The notes: generated by a model not told the origin, from the sequence alone. Counted from the first letter of the stretch, positions 51,874 through 63,010 are shown. The stretch is DNA of 64,000 bases from Dactylonectria macrodidyma (GCA_020744425.1 JAGMUV010000012.1:372001-436000); one strand, 5' to 3'. Translations and numbers: made by a program.

Positions 51874-53528
51874 TGTGCGGGACGCAGACCAGGGGTTCGA
51901 GATCGTGGTAGAGGTCGGAGTTCATACCTCCTTCAAGGCTTCCAGCTGCAATATCCCGCCCCCTCTGAACCGGCATTATCGGAGCTTCGGCGCCGATGGA
52001 ATGGCATCAGCACCGATGGAATGGCATCAGCACTGATGGAATGGCATCAGCTCTGCTACATTGAAAACAGTGCGCTATCATGTCAATACTGTAGCCCCAT
52101 ATAAAAACGCCGAAAGCCTATGTGCGAAATACCTCCAGTCATTTTCGTACATGGTTTTGTCACCCATGTGGTAATGTGCGACCATACTTGTCTCCGCCGC
52201 CGTCCGTGCGCAAGCCGCAGCGACATTGAGATGAACGGTCCAGACGGCGTGCCTGCCCCCCCACTTCAGGGCGGCCACCCCGAGGAGAACTAGACCACGG
52301 CATCAGAGCTTCGTGGTGAGGAGGAGGGGGAGAGGGAGGAGGAGGAGGAGGAGTTCGACGCGACGGATGGGGATGGGGGTCGAAACTGGAGTACCGGTAA
52401 CTGGAACCTAGCCGCGGATCTGCGCAGCATACAGAGTACGGAGCGCAGTACGTATACGCACAAGAAGGACCTGGACGACTCGGGACGCCTTGTTAGGAGA
52501 CTTGAACGGCCCGAGACTCGGAGACCCCGACCATCCTATTCATTGTTGCGTCGGCGGGAGCTATGCGCGGCAGCTCAGCTGAGGCATCCATCCCGCCAAA
52601 TCGAATGACTCATTTGCGGTTGTCGAGACAGATCCTGTTCTGATTGTCTGATTGAAGAAAAGGGGGAAAGAGAAATACGATGGCGATGCAGCTGGTGACC
52701 AATCAAAGGACAGGGCGACCCGCTAAAATCTTATCGCGGCGCCCGGGCGCTGATTTTATTGCGGCGCCTGGGCGCCGTTCCATTGGGAGCCGTTGCAACT
52801 TTCGCGAACGGGATAGTGAGTGTGAACGTGTCGCGAGCAGGGTGCGTTTGTGACGCGAAACGCGCCCTACACCATTGCGTTTTCCACACCCTCAGTGCAT
52901 CATGTCAACATCGTCTTTGAAGAGGCCAGCTAACAGCAGCAGAAATGCACATATGAGTGACGACACGGGATGTACATTGCATAGCACTTGTCGCGCTTTT
53001 ATGGCCCAGACCTGAGCTATCGTCATTAACCGTGGACAAGATTAGGTCAAGAGCGGCAAGCCTACATCGAAGATGCCCCGCCCTCCGTACTGGTGGTTCC
53101 CGAGTGCACCGCCTTCACAATGACATACTCTGCTAGGTCTGGTCCGCTGTACGCTTGCCCGATATCGGTCCACTCATTCCCAACTCGCTTGACCGGGAGG
53201 AGGCGGCTTTGTCTCATGCGTTGCACTCCGTTTGCGAGCTGACGTCATGGTCCCGTCATATTGTGCTTGGTTGCGCGAGCTGGAACAAGTACCGAAGTCC
53301 CCAAATCAGTCAGAGAAATCCCCCCCCGCCAAACCAGGTGAGCCCCCCCAAACTGTCCACCCTGCCGGCTTGGTTTCTCCGCCATGACGCATCATCGTCA
53401 TCGCTTCCCGTCATCCACATCCACCTACCGTTGCCGTCTCCGTCCCCGCCCTGTGCCTCCGTCCTCACCGCCTGTCTCCGTCAATATCGTCGTCACTGTC
53501 CGTTCTACTTACGCCTAACTTCTCGCAG
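51874..53528. other. Non-coding stretch with an acidic ORF and GC-rich direct repeats
   Basis: A GATGGAATGGCATCAGC-like 18-bp unit is repeated three times at about 51996-52052. A frame without ATG (about 52295-52607, plus) has a Glu/Asp run and RNWSTGNWNLAADLRSIQST and may be an exon or chance. Two copies of GCGGCGCCYGGGCGC occur at about 52735-52778. From 53160 on, pyrimidine-rich DNA resembles the leader and first intron of the atf1-like copy, ending in a splice-acceptor-like sequence at 53528. Confidence 0.4.
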
Positions 53529-54675
53529 ATGCCCCGACCGACGCAAAAGCCGAGCCGCCGTGAAACCAGAGGTCGCGTCCAATGCTGAAGCCGCCAAACC
53601 CCTTGCACCTCCTCCTCGGCAACAAGGTACCACTCCTGACTACTTCGCGGCCAGAGCCCAATCCCTTCGAGCAGTCCTTCGGGGGTGCCCCAGAGACACC
53701 AGGAGGCACCAAGCTGCCGTCCCTCTTGCCCGGCCCCGACCCAACACCATTCAACTGGTGCGGAGGTTCGCTGCGGACTGGCCCTCTGAGCCCAGGCATG
53801 CTTTCTGGTCCTACCAATAACTACTTTAGTGACACCTATCATCTGCGCAGCGGCTTCCCTACACCTAATGAATCTTCCTTGAGGACGGGTTTCGGGCGCA
53901 ACGAGCTACGCAAACCCCCCGCTTGCGGTGTGAGTGAAGGTAGCCTTGCCTCGGACGATAGCGACCAGGCCCGACCCAATACACGAGGCAAGGGCAAGAA
54001 GAACCCGCCCGCCACAAATGGTCGAAGAAAGGTCGAAGAGGTTCCCGCAAAGGCACCCCCGAACAAGAAGTCCAAGGCCAGTAGCGGGGCTGTCACTACG
54101 CCTGAAGACATGGATATGTCTGACGAGTCTAACATGAAGTATGATGAAAACGGAACCAAGGCCAAGATGACGGATGAGGAGAAACGCACGAACTTCCTTG
54201 AGCGAAACCGGTATGTCTTACTCGGAATTATCATATATGTATTGAACCATGGTTACTGACATGTCACAGTGCTGCTGCCACGAAGTGCCGCCAAAGAAAA
54301 AAAAAGTGGCTTGCCAACCTGCATACCAAGGTGGAGACGTTTAGCACCGAGAACGATGCTCTCACTTCGCAGATCAACCAGCTGAGAGAAGAAATGGTCA
54401 ACCTGAAGACACTCCTTCTCGCACACAAGGACTGCCCAGTTACACAACCGCAAGGTCTCCACAGTGCCTTCATGTCTCAGGTTGTCGAACCCTTCAACCC
54501 CCAGATGAACCCCTATGACATGGGTGCCCCCATGCCCAATCAACCGGCCATGGCTGGCCAGGGTGTCCAACGGCGTTTCTCAGAGAACAAGTTGCAATCC
54601 GCCGATGGCCAAGATGAATTGGTTTCCTTGGACGGCAAAATGACTTCCATGGATGACCCTTTCTTTCCGCAATGA
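53529..54675 (+). pseudogene. atf1: Degenerate Atf1/AtfA-type bZIP copy
   Basis: Atf1 is the stress-activated, MAP-kinase-regulated CREB/ATF factor. The copy begins at a likely exon-2 acceptor with DAPTDAKAEPP, shifts by one base near 53556 into VKPEVASNAEAAKPLAPPPR, shifts back near 53655 into NPFEQSFGGAPETPGGTKLP, FNWCGGSLRTGPLSPGML and GFPTPNESSLRTG (the HRA region). A large middle section of the family (much of the HRR/OSA part) is missing before RPNTRGKGKK. The bZIP follows with the intron inside the basic region (54211-54269): RNR then AAATKCRQRKKKWLANLH. The C-terminus (LKTLLLAHKDCP through GQGVQRRFSE) is well kept. Two frameshifts and the deletion make it non-functional as a full factor, though a 225-codon open frame remains from 53582. 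Confidence 0.8.
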
Positions 54676-55166
54676 GGGGATGATGGCGTCTCCCTGACGG
54701 AGGCGACATTTAAGGGCGCGAACCGCATATACATAGGGGCAGTGTGGCTAACAGACAGACCGTCTGACAGGGTTCAAATCCACGACACTCCACGACACAT
54801 TTTTGAATATGGCGTGGATAGGGAGCCCATAGGTAGGTAGGTTTTTATTCGCCCGGGGGGACACACCCCAGAGGGCCTTTGCACTAAGCTGTTTCCGTTT
54901 CGTACAGGGCTTCCATAATCACCCGAAGCCCAACACTTTTCACTTTGAATGACTGATCCAATCTGGTGTATATGCCATGACAGGCCTGCTTGAAGGCCAA
55001 TTTCTCCAAGTGATCAGCATCCTATCCTCAGCAGCTGAAGCACGGTCTGCCAAAATGAGACTGTATGTTAGTAGGATTCGATCTGAATAGTTAGTGTGTC
55101 TGAGGCTTCTTATTCATGTCAAGCCCCCCTGTTGCGAAAATTGGCTTTAGCGCGTCACAAACGCGT
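54676..55166. other. Intergenic stretch after atf1-like copy
   Basis: No gene is present. It contains GGTTCAAATCC (about 54772-54782), which resembles a tRNA B box, but no foldable tRNA around it. Confidence 0.35.
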
Positions 55167-55168
55167 TA

Positions 55169-56285
55169 CAGTGGGGGACAAAAGTGACGATGCACCCCCA
55201 CATGACCAAAATCCTTGATCTTCACCACGCAACTTTGAGGCCGGATTCCTCGGCCAAATTGACTCCAATTAATTCGTAATTTAAGGTGTGTGTTTCTGAG
55301 GCCTTGGAGATGCATGGGTTTACTCAGTATTTTGTGTACCAGCCGCGTGCGTTCACTACAGCCTGAAGTCTTCGTGGCATTGAGAGGACCAGCTTTTTTA
55401 AGAGGTCCTGATGAAAATCCTCCCAGACTTCCACAGCTGCTTGGCATAGTCGATTTAATGACTGATTATTCTTCGGCAATGATGAGAGTTCCGGATATCT
55501 TTTACAGATCTCTTCTTTAAGTAATTTCCATAGATTTTCGATCGGATTGAGACCAGGCGAATATGGCGGCCAGTCTACCAGAGTAACCCCATTTTCTTGT
55601 GCCCATTTACGCAACCAATCTTGCACTATTCGAGCCGTGTGTGTAGGAGCATTATCTTGAGCGAATATAGAGCCGGGCTCTGCGATCGTAGGGAGTTGTT
55701 CTTTAAGGCATTCGAGAATACTGCGGCTGGAAACGCCTCCACGAGGAGATTCGGGGTCTCCATAGAGTGCCCATAAAGAGGATCGAGATGAGAGGGAAAT
55801 AGTGCCCCAGAACATCTGAGAATGACGTGTTGGCTTGCCCTTTGGCTGAACATATAGGGGATCTAATCGTTGTCCCTATTTTATGTTAGTAGATGAAGAA
55901 ATCGCGATAGAAATGGAACGCACTTTTGGGCATAATACCCACCCTTGCCTCTCTCCATCGCCACGAGCAATTGTAGACTCATCACTTAGGATCCAACGCT
56001 CCCAGAAGGTTGATGTCTCATTTTGATACTTCCTTGCAAAATTTAGGCGTTTTTCTGCTATCTCTGGAGTTAGTAATGGCCGTCGAAGGGCACGTTGATG
56101 ATGAATGCCTTCCTGCTTCAGCCATCGCAGAAGAGTGCGCTCAGAGACATCTAAACCTGCAGTAATAATAAGATCTGCTGGCTTGATAAAAGGGTCTTCA
56201 TTAATGACTCGGAAAATAGCCCTCTTATCCCTCTCAGATAGCTTAGGTGGTCGCCCAGACCGTGGCTGATTGCATGCACTTTTCT
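55169..56285 (-). mobile_element. Tc1/mariner-like element, truncated on one side
   Basis: A TA at 55167-55168 is followed by CAGTGGGGGACAAAAGTGAC, a plausible terminal repeat at the transposase 3' side. The transposase is complement(55324..55875, 55924..56285) with a 48-bp intron carrying a CTAAC branch site. It has a homeodomain-like HTH (SGRPPKLSERDKRAIFRVIN), RTLLRWLKQEGIHHQRA, catalytic WILSDEST, FAQDNAPTHTA and SPGLNPIENLW, with 38 residues between the second Asp and the Glu. The frame is intact but lacks its first 40-60 residues: at about 56280-56290 the sequence changes abruptly into an NLR gene, and the other terminal repeat is missing. Inactive by truncation. Confidence 0.8.
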
Positions 56286-57160
56286 GCTCGCTCCAGGTTG
56301 CAGAGCTCCGAGCAGCAGTCGTCGTCCAGGAAACAGACTCGAATCTTGACGAGGAGAGTCTTATCGACATCGAGGACATGGTCTCTGTCTGCGCTGGCTT
56401 GGTGACGGTTGACGAGCGGAGCCAGACGGTCAGTTTGATCCACTACACGACACAAGAGTACTTGGAGCGGACGCGAGCAAATTGGCGTCCAGATGCTGAC
56501 GCTGCAATTGCAACATCATGCCTCACTTATCTCCTCTTCCCTGTCTTTGACGTTGAGTTCTTGGAGGTGGACGAAGATTCACCAGGTGAAAGGGCTGATA
56601 GGCAGCTCTACCCGCTGTTGGATTATTCCAAGGAATATGGTGCGCTGCATGCCCGCATCGCTATATCTGAGCCACCCTCCGTCGCTCGATTCTTTTCTTC
56701 AGAATCAAAAATGCCCAGAAATTGGTTGCTACTGGCAGCAAAGCATGGGGGTGCACAAGCAGAAGCTACTGCGGAATGGCTCATAGAACGAGGCGTATGC
56801 ATCGACATATGGGATGCAGACCGGAGAAACCCATTACACTATGCTGTGCTCAACGGCTAGAAACGATGCGTTCATGATGCGAAAAGGCTAAATCCTAGCC
56901 GATTAAGTCAAAAGGTCTTGCTATAACCGTGGTTAAACGATTACGGCTTGCTAGCTTTATAGGCTTAAGGTGCAATTGCCCACATTGCATGCGTTTCCGC
57001 ATCAGTTCAGCTGCTGCTACAGAGAGGAGCGACACTAGACCCAGACGTCGACAACATGACACCTTTCCACTACACAGTCAAAAACAATGCCGAGGAGATA
57101 GCCCAGGCTATCCTCGACGCCGGAACACCGGTAGATACGCTAGTGACGAGAGATATCTAC
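56286..57160 (+). pseudogene. NLR fragment: winged-helix region plus ankyrin repeats
   Basis: The frame to 56860 reads LQVAELRAAVVVQETDSNLD, MVSVCAGLVTVDE, VSLIHYTTQEYLER (the winged-helix segment C-terminal to NACHT) and an alpha-helical link ending in the first ankyrin repeats (WLIERGVCIDIWDADRRNPL). After a stop, degenerate ankyrin sequence continues (LLQRGATLDPDVDNMTPFHY, VKNNAEEIAQAILDAG, about 57010-57150). The NACHT domain and N-terminus are replaced by the Tc1-like element. It is a second NLR relic, of the NACHT-ankyrin type, distinct from the WD40 gene. Confidence 0.7.
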
Positions 57161-58939
57161 ATACCAGTTTATCAACAGGGCTTTTTGTTGTTGTTGTTGT
57201 ATTATTACCGTCATGTAGATATCTACTAGAGATGTCTACAGAATCCCCTAGGGGCAAGATGACGTGCTAGGCTGGTGTCAACAGCTAAAGAAACCTAAGT
57301 ACAGTAACCCGGGGCCGGAGCTACAGACCAAGCAGGTCCATAGCTCGGACCTACAGTCCGCATAAGCTAAGATTGTAATCCTTCTTCCTCTTCCATCTAG
57401 CAATTAAGCAGCCCTATTTGACTTATGATTTCGAGCCCGATATCCGTCAGCGGATTGTCAGGGCGGGTGTCGGCATACCCATATTTATTAACCAGCTTGG
57501 AATTCTCCAGTATTCCTATTCCTGCCTGCCGGCATTCAAAACCTCCAGAAATCGAGATCCGTATGATAGGAAAAACTGCAGATGGGAAAACCTCGCGGGA
57601 GCTCATAGAGGGAAAAACCACTGCAGCTAGCATCCATTGATCAGGGCCATCAAGCCAGAACCCTGATGCCTACAAGTAGCCCGATTCTGTGACTTCTTGT
57701 AGACCTGGATTAACAGCCAAGATCCGTAAATCAAGGCATCTAAGACCCGGAGGTCATAGTAGCCTAGGCCCGGAGGCCGAGGCAGGTGCTAAGACGCGGT
57801 GGCCTTATGTACCTAAGGGCCGAGACGCAGAGGTCAGGGCAGCTTAGGCCCGGAGGCCTAAGCAGGTGCCGAGGCAGAGGCCACGGCAGCTCAGGCCCGG
57901 AGGCCTAAGCAGGTACTAAGACTAAGATATAGCCTTATATACCTAAGTGCCGAGTCGCAGAGATCAGGGCAAAGGTCGACGCCCACCTAGATTGAAGCTG
58001 GTGTCGTGATTGCTGTTGGCTGCGATAGCTATACCTGCTGCGAGGTCTGAACCAGCATTACAGCATGTATAAGAGCCACAGCGGTGTCGTTGGCCCCCGC
58101 AAGCCGTGCTGTGACCCTGCTGCTATCTTAGCTGCCCAGCTGGTCAGGGCAGCAGGCTTCGATCGTGGCCGGAGCCCTTGGGCTGTGACCTTGGCTGCTG
58201 CGTAAAGGAAGTCAACCCTCTCAATCCTTCCTTTACTGCGCTGTTAGTACCCGATGGGTACCCAGCTGCTGCAGCAGCCAAATTTGGTGGGCCTGAAAAA
58301 TTTTCCACGCTAGTGCTAACAGCCGCTAGTCAGGAAGAATTTTTACAGGAGAGAGTTGTTTATCAACAGGGCAGATGCACGCTCTTTTACTCTCCTCATC
58401 TCCTCCATGAGCCCGCATGAAGATGAATTGAGTGTTTGGTAGGTTGATGGAATGGTGTTCGCTGGGAGTTCTTTGAACCGTGGATAATTTGATGACGATA
58501 TTTGAATGAATGTGCAGTTCTCCACTGATGGTTGGTGATACAAGAGCGGGGGGGTTGACCAAGCGAACCAGCCGCAATAATAGAGAGAGAATGAGCAGAC
58601 ACGAACAAAGTAGTGAATGGCGAATGGTCGTGACGCGGTCCAAATCGATCGATACCGTCCGTTCCGGGCCTTCCGGCCGATCCGAATATGACGTTGAAAG
58701 ACCAGAGAGTGATATTGACTGGGAAGGAAAATTGGGATGCGTGGATTCAATCCATGTCAGCCAAGATTCCAAGGAAGATATGGTCCTACATGCATCCTGA
58801 TCACCCTATTGGGGAACTCTTATTCATACACAATAGCAATATGCTCCTTGTCTGCTGACATGGCACGGGGAATCTTGCCGACGCGAAGACTTGGCGCTCT
58901 CAGATTTGCAGGTCCGGAGTAGCTTATCCCTGGGAATCT
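57161..58939. other. Gene-poor stretch
   Basis: No supportable gene. It holds a GTT-type microsatellite (57184-57201, ttgttgttgttgttg) and imperfect GC-rich repeats around 57765-57970. Minus-strand frames at 58326-58772 lack recognisable domains. Confidence 0.35.
57765..57970 (+). repeat. Imperfect repeats around AGGCCCGGAGGCC
   Basis: The AGGCCCGGAGGCC motif occurs at 57766, 57846 and 57893, each followed by (G/T)A..CAGGT.(C)TAAG or GCCGAG and CGCAGAGGTCAGGGCAGC-like sequence. Spacing is 80 and 47 bp, so the units have been deleted unevenly. No function is apparent. Confidence 0.6.
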
Positions 58940-58959
58940 GGAGGTTGCCCAGGCGCTCA

Positions 58960-59340
58960 GGGCCTCGACCGAGATGGATTTGCAGAATTTTTAGTTCCAA
59001 AAGACCCACATGGGCTGATCTCTAAGAACCTCTTGGAATGGATCGGGTCTTTTAAACGTGAAGTAGATGAAAGATCTTGGAACGGGCAGGTGTACGAGTG
59101 CTTCCTTTGCCATCGCACATTCAATGTCCAGTCTTAACCGGCACGTAAACTCGCCGAGGCGTAAGTGAATGGCCTCTTAATTGTTATTCAGACGAGTGTT
59201 CCGTTAACATTGTCAACTAGATCAGCAAGCTCTATCATTGTCTTAGTCGAGCTTGTTGTGTGGATTTTAAAAAGCCCTGCTGGCTTCATCGAGCAGGTTC
59301 AGAGAAACATCAATGGCTTCGCCAGCGGTAATGTTACATC
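58960..59340 (+). pseudogene. C2H2-type zinc-finger protein relic
   Basis: The readable parts are KDPHGLISKNLLEWIGSFKR, YECFLCHRTFNVQS, then after a +1 shift LNRHVNSPRRK, and after a gap FIEQVQRNINGFASGN. This matches in order the end of a fungal C2H2 family in which fingers (C..C.R.F....L..H..SP.H) are followed by NHLESE.C.F....VQ. The central finger is missing. Frameshift and deletion make it inactive. Confidence 0.5.
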
Positions 59341-59850
59341 TATCTGTCAGCAGTCTGAAACATCCGTCAGGATATAGAACATCCGACGAAATACGGAATG
59401 CTTGCTTTTTCCTATTCAGCTAGGACTTCAAGATCAGCTAGGACTTCATCACGGTCTCTACAATGACAAGACCATATAGATATATAGAGGCTTTCTAGAG
59501 CCCCATTCTAGCTAGAAATCAAGAGCTTCCACGCACATCTCAATGCACCATTCTTCGTCAGATGCAACAGGTAATAGCCTCATTACCTTTTGACTCGGAG
59601 TCGCGGTACCATTACGCTGAACTAGGCGCGATGGGGGCGACCACGGATTCCTTAGAATTACACTGTTGTTACTCAATGTACTGTACAGTAGCTATTCGAT
59701 AATATTGAGGTTTGGTACAGTCTGAGACACATTTGAACATTGGCAAGAAGTGGACGAAAAGACAAGCTTCTCTTGGAAGCAGTGCTGTCAGCAAGCCAAG
59801 TTGGGCTTACAGAATCATGTGTGGGTCTCTCTTACGGAATGGTTCGACAG
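59341..59850. other. Stretch flanking arm C
   Basis: No gene is recognised. A frame at 59740-59850 (RSGRKDKLLLEAVLSASQVG) runs into arm C without family resemblance. Confidence 0.3.
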
Positions 59851-61152
59851 GAACAAGGCACTTTGTTTCAAGAAGGTCGGCTAAAAGCATTTCTCAGAAG
59901 CACCCGGCGAAATATAAATACATTCCCTCTTCAAACGTCAATGCACTTGACTCTGGTCCTTCAGGGCAGATGGAGGTTGCTGGCTAGCAAGGCGCGATCT
60001 GTATTATTTCTAGTTATCGTTTCACACCGTTTTTTACATCCTATCTCATGTGCTATCCACTTCGTTGAGCCCACCCCGTGTTGCAAGTTAGCGACGTGAA
60101 CATCTCTCATCGGGCCCCTAACACTGATAGGCAGTTATCTTTCAACACAGAACCTCCTGACAATATCCACCAACCTCCCTCTCCTACTACTCGTATCAAA
60201 AACTTGTCCGTGATCCAAATCTTGAAACCATAGCACGTCCAGCCCATCACCCTTCCATATTCCATCTTCCCAGTGACTAGTTTCTAATATCCAATTATTT
60301 GCGCCTGTCAAGTACGCCCCAATTGCTTTCGTGTCAATTACTATGTCGCTGCTAGCTAGCACAACAGTCACGCGATGCCCCTGAATGTCTTCCTTCCACA
60401 AGACGTTATCAGCCCAGAAGAAGCGGCGAAATAATGTATGCGAGACACCTATGTCCTTGGAGCCGAAGTAAGAGAGCAGATGTTCATTAGCCTGGGCTGG
60501 CTTCCGACAGATCTTGGTGTCGAGGAGGTTAGTTGGGATTGCGAACAAGGATGCAAAGAAAACTTTACAAAGTTGTACGCTACATCAGGGAGATGTAGCA
60601 GGAAAGACACTGGATCAACAAACACAATCGGTCCAATCTTCTGCACAATCTGTGGAGTGTGAAGGAGATGCGCAGCAACCACGCTTCCGTACCTTCATAG
60701 GGCAGAAATTAGTACAGGGCAATGACTAGACATAAATGGAGAAAAAGGGAGAGGGGTACCCACGAGTGTGATACGAGGACAATCCTACTCCACCCATGTG
60801 CCTTTAATATACGATTAACCTCCTCGCACATCTCATCTTTCAACAGTGCCTCGGCTGTAATCCTGGAGCTTATAGGCATGATCTCTATGGCAATGATCCC
60901 CACCTGTCCGTCCGACGGATCCTTGGCATCCGCGGCACTAAGATCGCCCAAGAAATTGATATATGGGTAGAGTCCAATGCCGATGCCGTGGATAAACAGA
61001 ATGGGGAGTTTCGTTGTAGACATATGCGGCCGGTACCAGTACGTGAGGGTTTTCGCAGGGGAGCGATATGCGGATAAGAGAGTGAGAGGACGCAAAGGAA
61101 AAATAGCGAGAAACGATGTGCGGTAGAAGTCGAAGGAGTGATAGTGCATATA
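59851..61152 (-). repeat. 1302-bp inverted duplication, arm C
   Basis: This is the inverted partner of 47907-49208. It contains the 3' flank, exons 4 and 3 and most of exon 2 of hydrolase copy C. Copy C continues beyond the arm into exon 1 and the shared intergenic segment, so arm C is the likely donor and arm B the derived piece. Confidence 0.9.
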
Positions 61153-61809
61153 GGCGGACGCTATAGTATCAACGACAAACACACACTATAACATGAAGTT
61201 AGGAGCCTGACTCTTACTACTGAGGGATAAGCCCATGCGTATCTTGCTCTGGAAACTCACCAGATACCAAGTCAAACTGCGGTGTAACATCTCGACCTTA
61301 TCAAGCGTCAATCTAAGGCACTGAGCGTTGCCGTACCCGGGTTCCAGCTTCCTCCCTAACAGCTTCTCCATCTCTCCAGCGTACTCCTCCAGCTCCTCGT
61401 CGTGTGCCGGGTCAGAATCTCCAGTGTTCAAGAACGCCCATCGGAAGAAGTCCTTGACGTTTTCCCGCTTGATCTCCGCAGGTGGCGCATTTCGGAACCA
61501 TTTCTGCAAGTACTGGTCCGGATCTGGGATGTTTCTGTGGCAGCGCCAGAACAGCTTCCGGCGATCTTCGCGAGACGCAGTTGTGGGATGAGTCACGACC
61601 CTCTGGAGGTAGGCGTTGCGCGGGAGATAGACAGCACAGTAGAATACCGTCTCGAGAACGAGCCATACTTCGAGTATGCGGGGGATACGGATCGGAAGGT
61701 CGACTAGCGAGTTGACCAGCGAATAGAATATGCTGAAGGGTGCCACCAGGTGCAGGAAGAATATGGATGTCCGTATGAAGGCGTACTTCCAGACAGACGA
61801 TTGTGCCAT
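60135..61809 (-). CDS. Membrane-anchored alpha/beta hydrolase, copy C (intact)
   Basis: The exons are 61261-61809, 60764-61185, 60569-60692 and 60135-60512, giving 490 residues with introns of 75, 71 and 56 bp. The first about 45 residues form a hydrophobic anchor (FIRTSIFFLHLVAPFSIFYS). The hydrolase core starts at LPILFIHGIGIGLYPYI, with nucleophile Ser324 in HSYGS, likely acid Asp421 in SSDIVID, and His466 in DLDHGQ. The HGIGIG stretch is the oxyanion-hole region. All parts of a serine hydrolase triad are present, unlike copy A, which stops at codon 460. It belongs to a fungal membrane hydrolase family of unknown substrate. It lies downstream of a bZIP remnant on the same strand, repeating the bZIP-hydrolase order at 5-9 kb. 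It is the only copy in the window that looks complete. Confidence 0.88.
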
Positions 61810-62723
61810 TGGCGATGCGCAGATAGTAGCCTCAGCCGAGGAGCCTATCCTCAGCTATTGGTAATGATGCTTGAAAGAAGAAGATTTCATATCAGTCATG
61901 TCTTGAGGTTATTTCCATTAAATAGGCCAACCCAATTTGTTGGGAACCATTGACGGCCGACTTACCCCGCATCGCGCCGAATTGGCATGTGAAGAGATAA
62001 TGCCAGCAGGGACGACAGTCAGATGGAAAGTTATCAACCAATGTAGGTGTGTCAATTACAATTGGCCCTATAGTGTTGGGGTGTGGTACCGCCACCCATG
62101 TTTCCAACTCCTATGAATTGCAGGACGACGTCATGTTCACATGCTTGAATCCATTGATTCACTTAACAGAGCCGATTAGGTGAGCTTGAGATGCAGATAG
62201 GAATCTTTATTAAGCTGTGAAGCGAACGGTTCCCTGTACCCGACCTCGTGTGCCCGAGATGAACGAGACGACCGACAGAAACAGAAGCCGTCTCGGATCC
62301 GGCGTCCAAGCGACTGAGCATTTCGCAAGAGATGCTCATGCAACAAGGTTGGGCCAAGAAAGAAGGACTGAAACAACGTAGGTGACGCCGGGACCCAAAA
62401 CCTGTCTGTCGCGAGTGATGACTCTCACGAACATGATCGATAGTAAATGGACGACGGTGACATGGTCCGCAGCGTGGGGAGCTTGGCTTCATAAACGGAG
62501 AAAAGGTGGTGCCACTCGCGGAGACATAATTCCTGCCAGGGTAGAGCTAACATTCGATAACGAGAGCAGAGACGGCCTCTTGTCGTTATGTTAGCACGAA
62601 ACCGATCGCCTAATAAGGCTTACCCAGACTGCAAGGAAATGCCTAGGGCGCACCGACCGACGTCCAACTCGTTCCAGATCCTCCGGTACCCTCAAATCTG
62701 GCACCCCAAAGCACAGCAGCATC
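61810..62723 (-). repeat. Duplicated intergenic segment, copy C
   Basis: The reverse complement of this segment corresponds to 6251-7176 with scattered substitutions and small indels, and connects the bZIP remnant to hydrolase copy C just as in copy A. It probably carries the hydrolase promoter. Confidence 0.75.
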
Positions 62724-62859
62724 AATAAACTCGTCGTATGTCTTTCCTGTTGTCCTGTTCTCCTGTTTGTCATCATGTGTGTCAGTACCTCCCATCGCAT
62801 TGCACCAAGTGCTTAGTCAAGGGTTCAAGGCCCAGCAATATCAAGCCTCTTACTGTCTT

Positions 62860-63010
62860 GGCTTCTTTGATGCTTTCAATGTACTGCTGAGCTTCGAGAG
62901 TACTGTACCTCTGGATCAGAGTACAATTGTAATCTGCATGTTGTAAGAGTTGCATCTTGAGCTCATGGACCTGGCGGGTCAAGCCAGTTATGTCCCCTTT
63001 CTCGAGTCGG
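62860..63010 (-). pseudogene. bZIP remnant paired with hydrolase copy C
   Basis: On the minus strand the frame reads LEKGDITGLTRQVHELKMQL, LQHADYNCTLIQRYSTLEAQ and QYIESIKE, which matches the zipper end and C-terminal tail of the bZIP at 5244 (LLQHAKCKCVLIQNYI..DAQRYISGIQ). The basic DNA-binding region is not found upstream; the surrounding 125-codon frame (62782-63159) has unrelated N-terminal sequence. The tail also shows the loss of the normal stop. It is the leftover of the transcription-factor half of the duplicated pair. Confidence 0.7.

Noticed and set aside
52280..52607. Gene with a Glu-rich stretch
   Set aside because: No start codon in frame, stop just upstream and no recognisable domain; kept only as a note in the intergenic entry.
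53465..53842. Minus-strand frame opposite the atf1 copy
   Set aside because: It overlaps recognisable Atf1 sequence on the plus strand and has no domain of its own.
54740..54800. Possible tRNA (GGTTCAAATCC B-box-like stretch with flanking AGTGTGG/CGACACT and a T run)
   Set aside because: Only about 35 bases lie between the pairing ends, the T stem does not pair well and no D arm fits, so no tRNA can be folded.
58326..58772. 148-codon minus-strand frame with a hydrophobic middle
   Set aside because: A leucine-rich stretch alone could suggest a membrane protein, but no family, start context or splice support was found.
26587..63010. A giant Starship-type element covering the window
   Set aside because: Starships are marked by a DUF3435 tyrosine recombinase at one end; none of the frames here resembles one.
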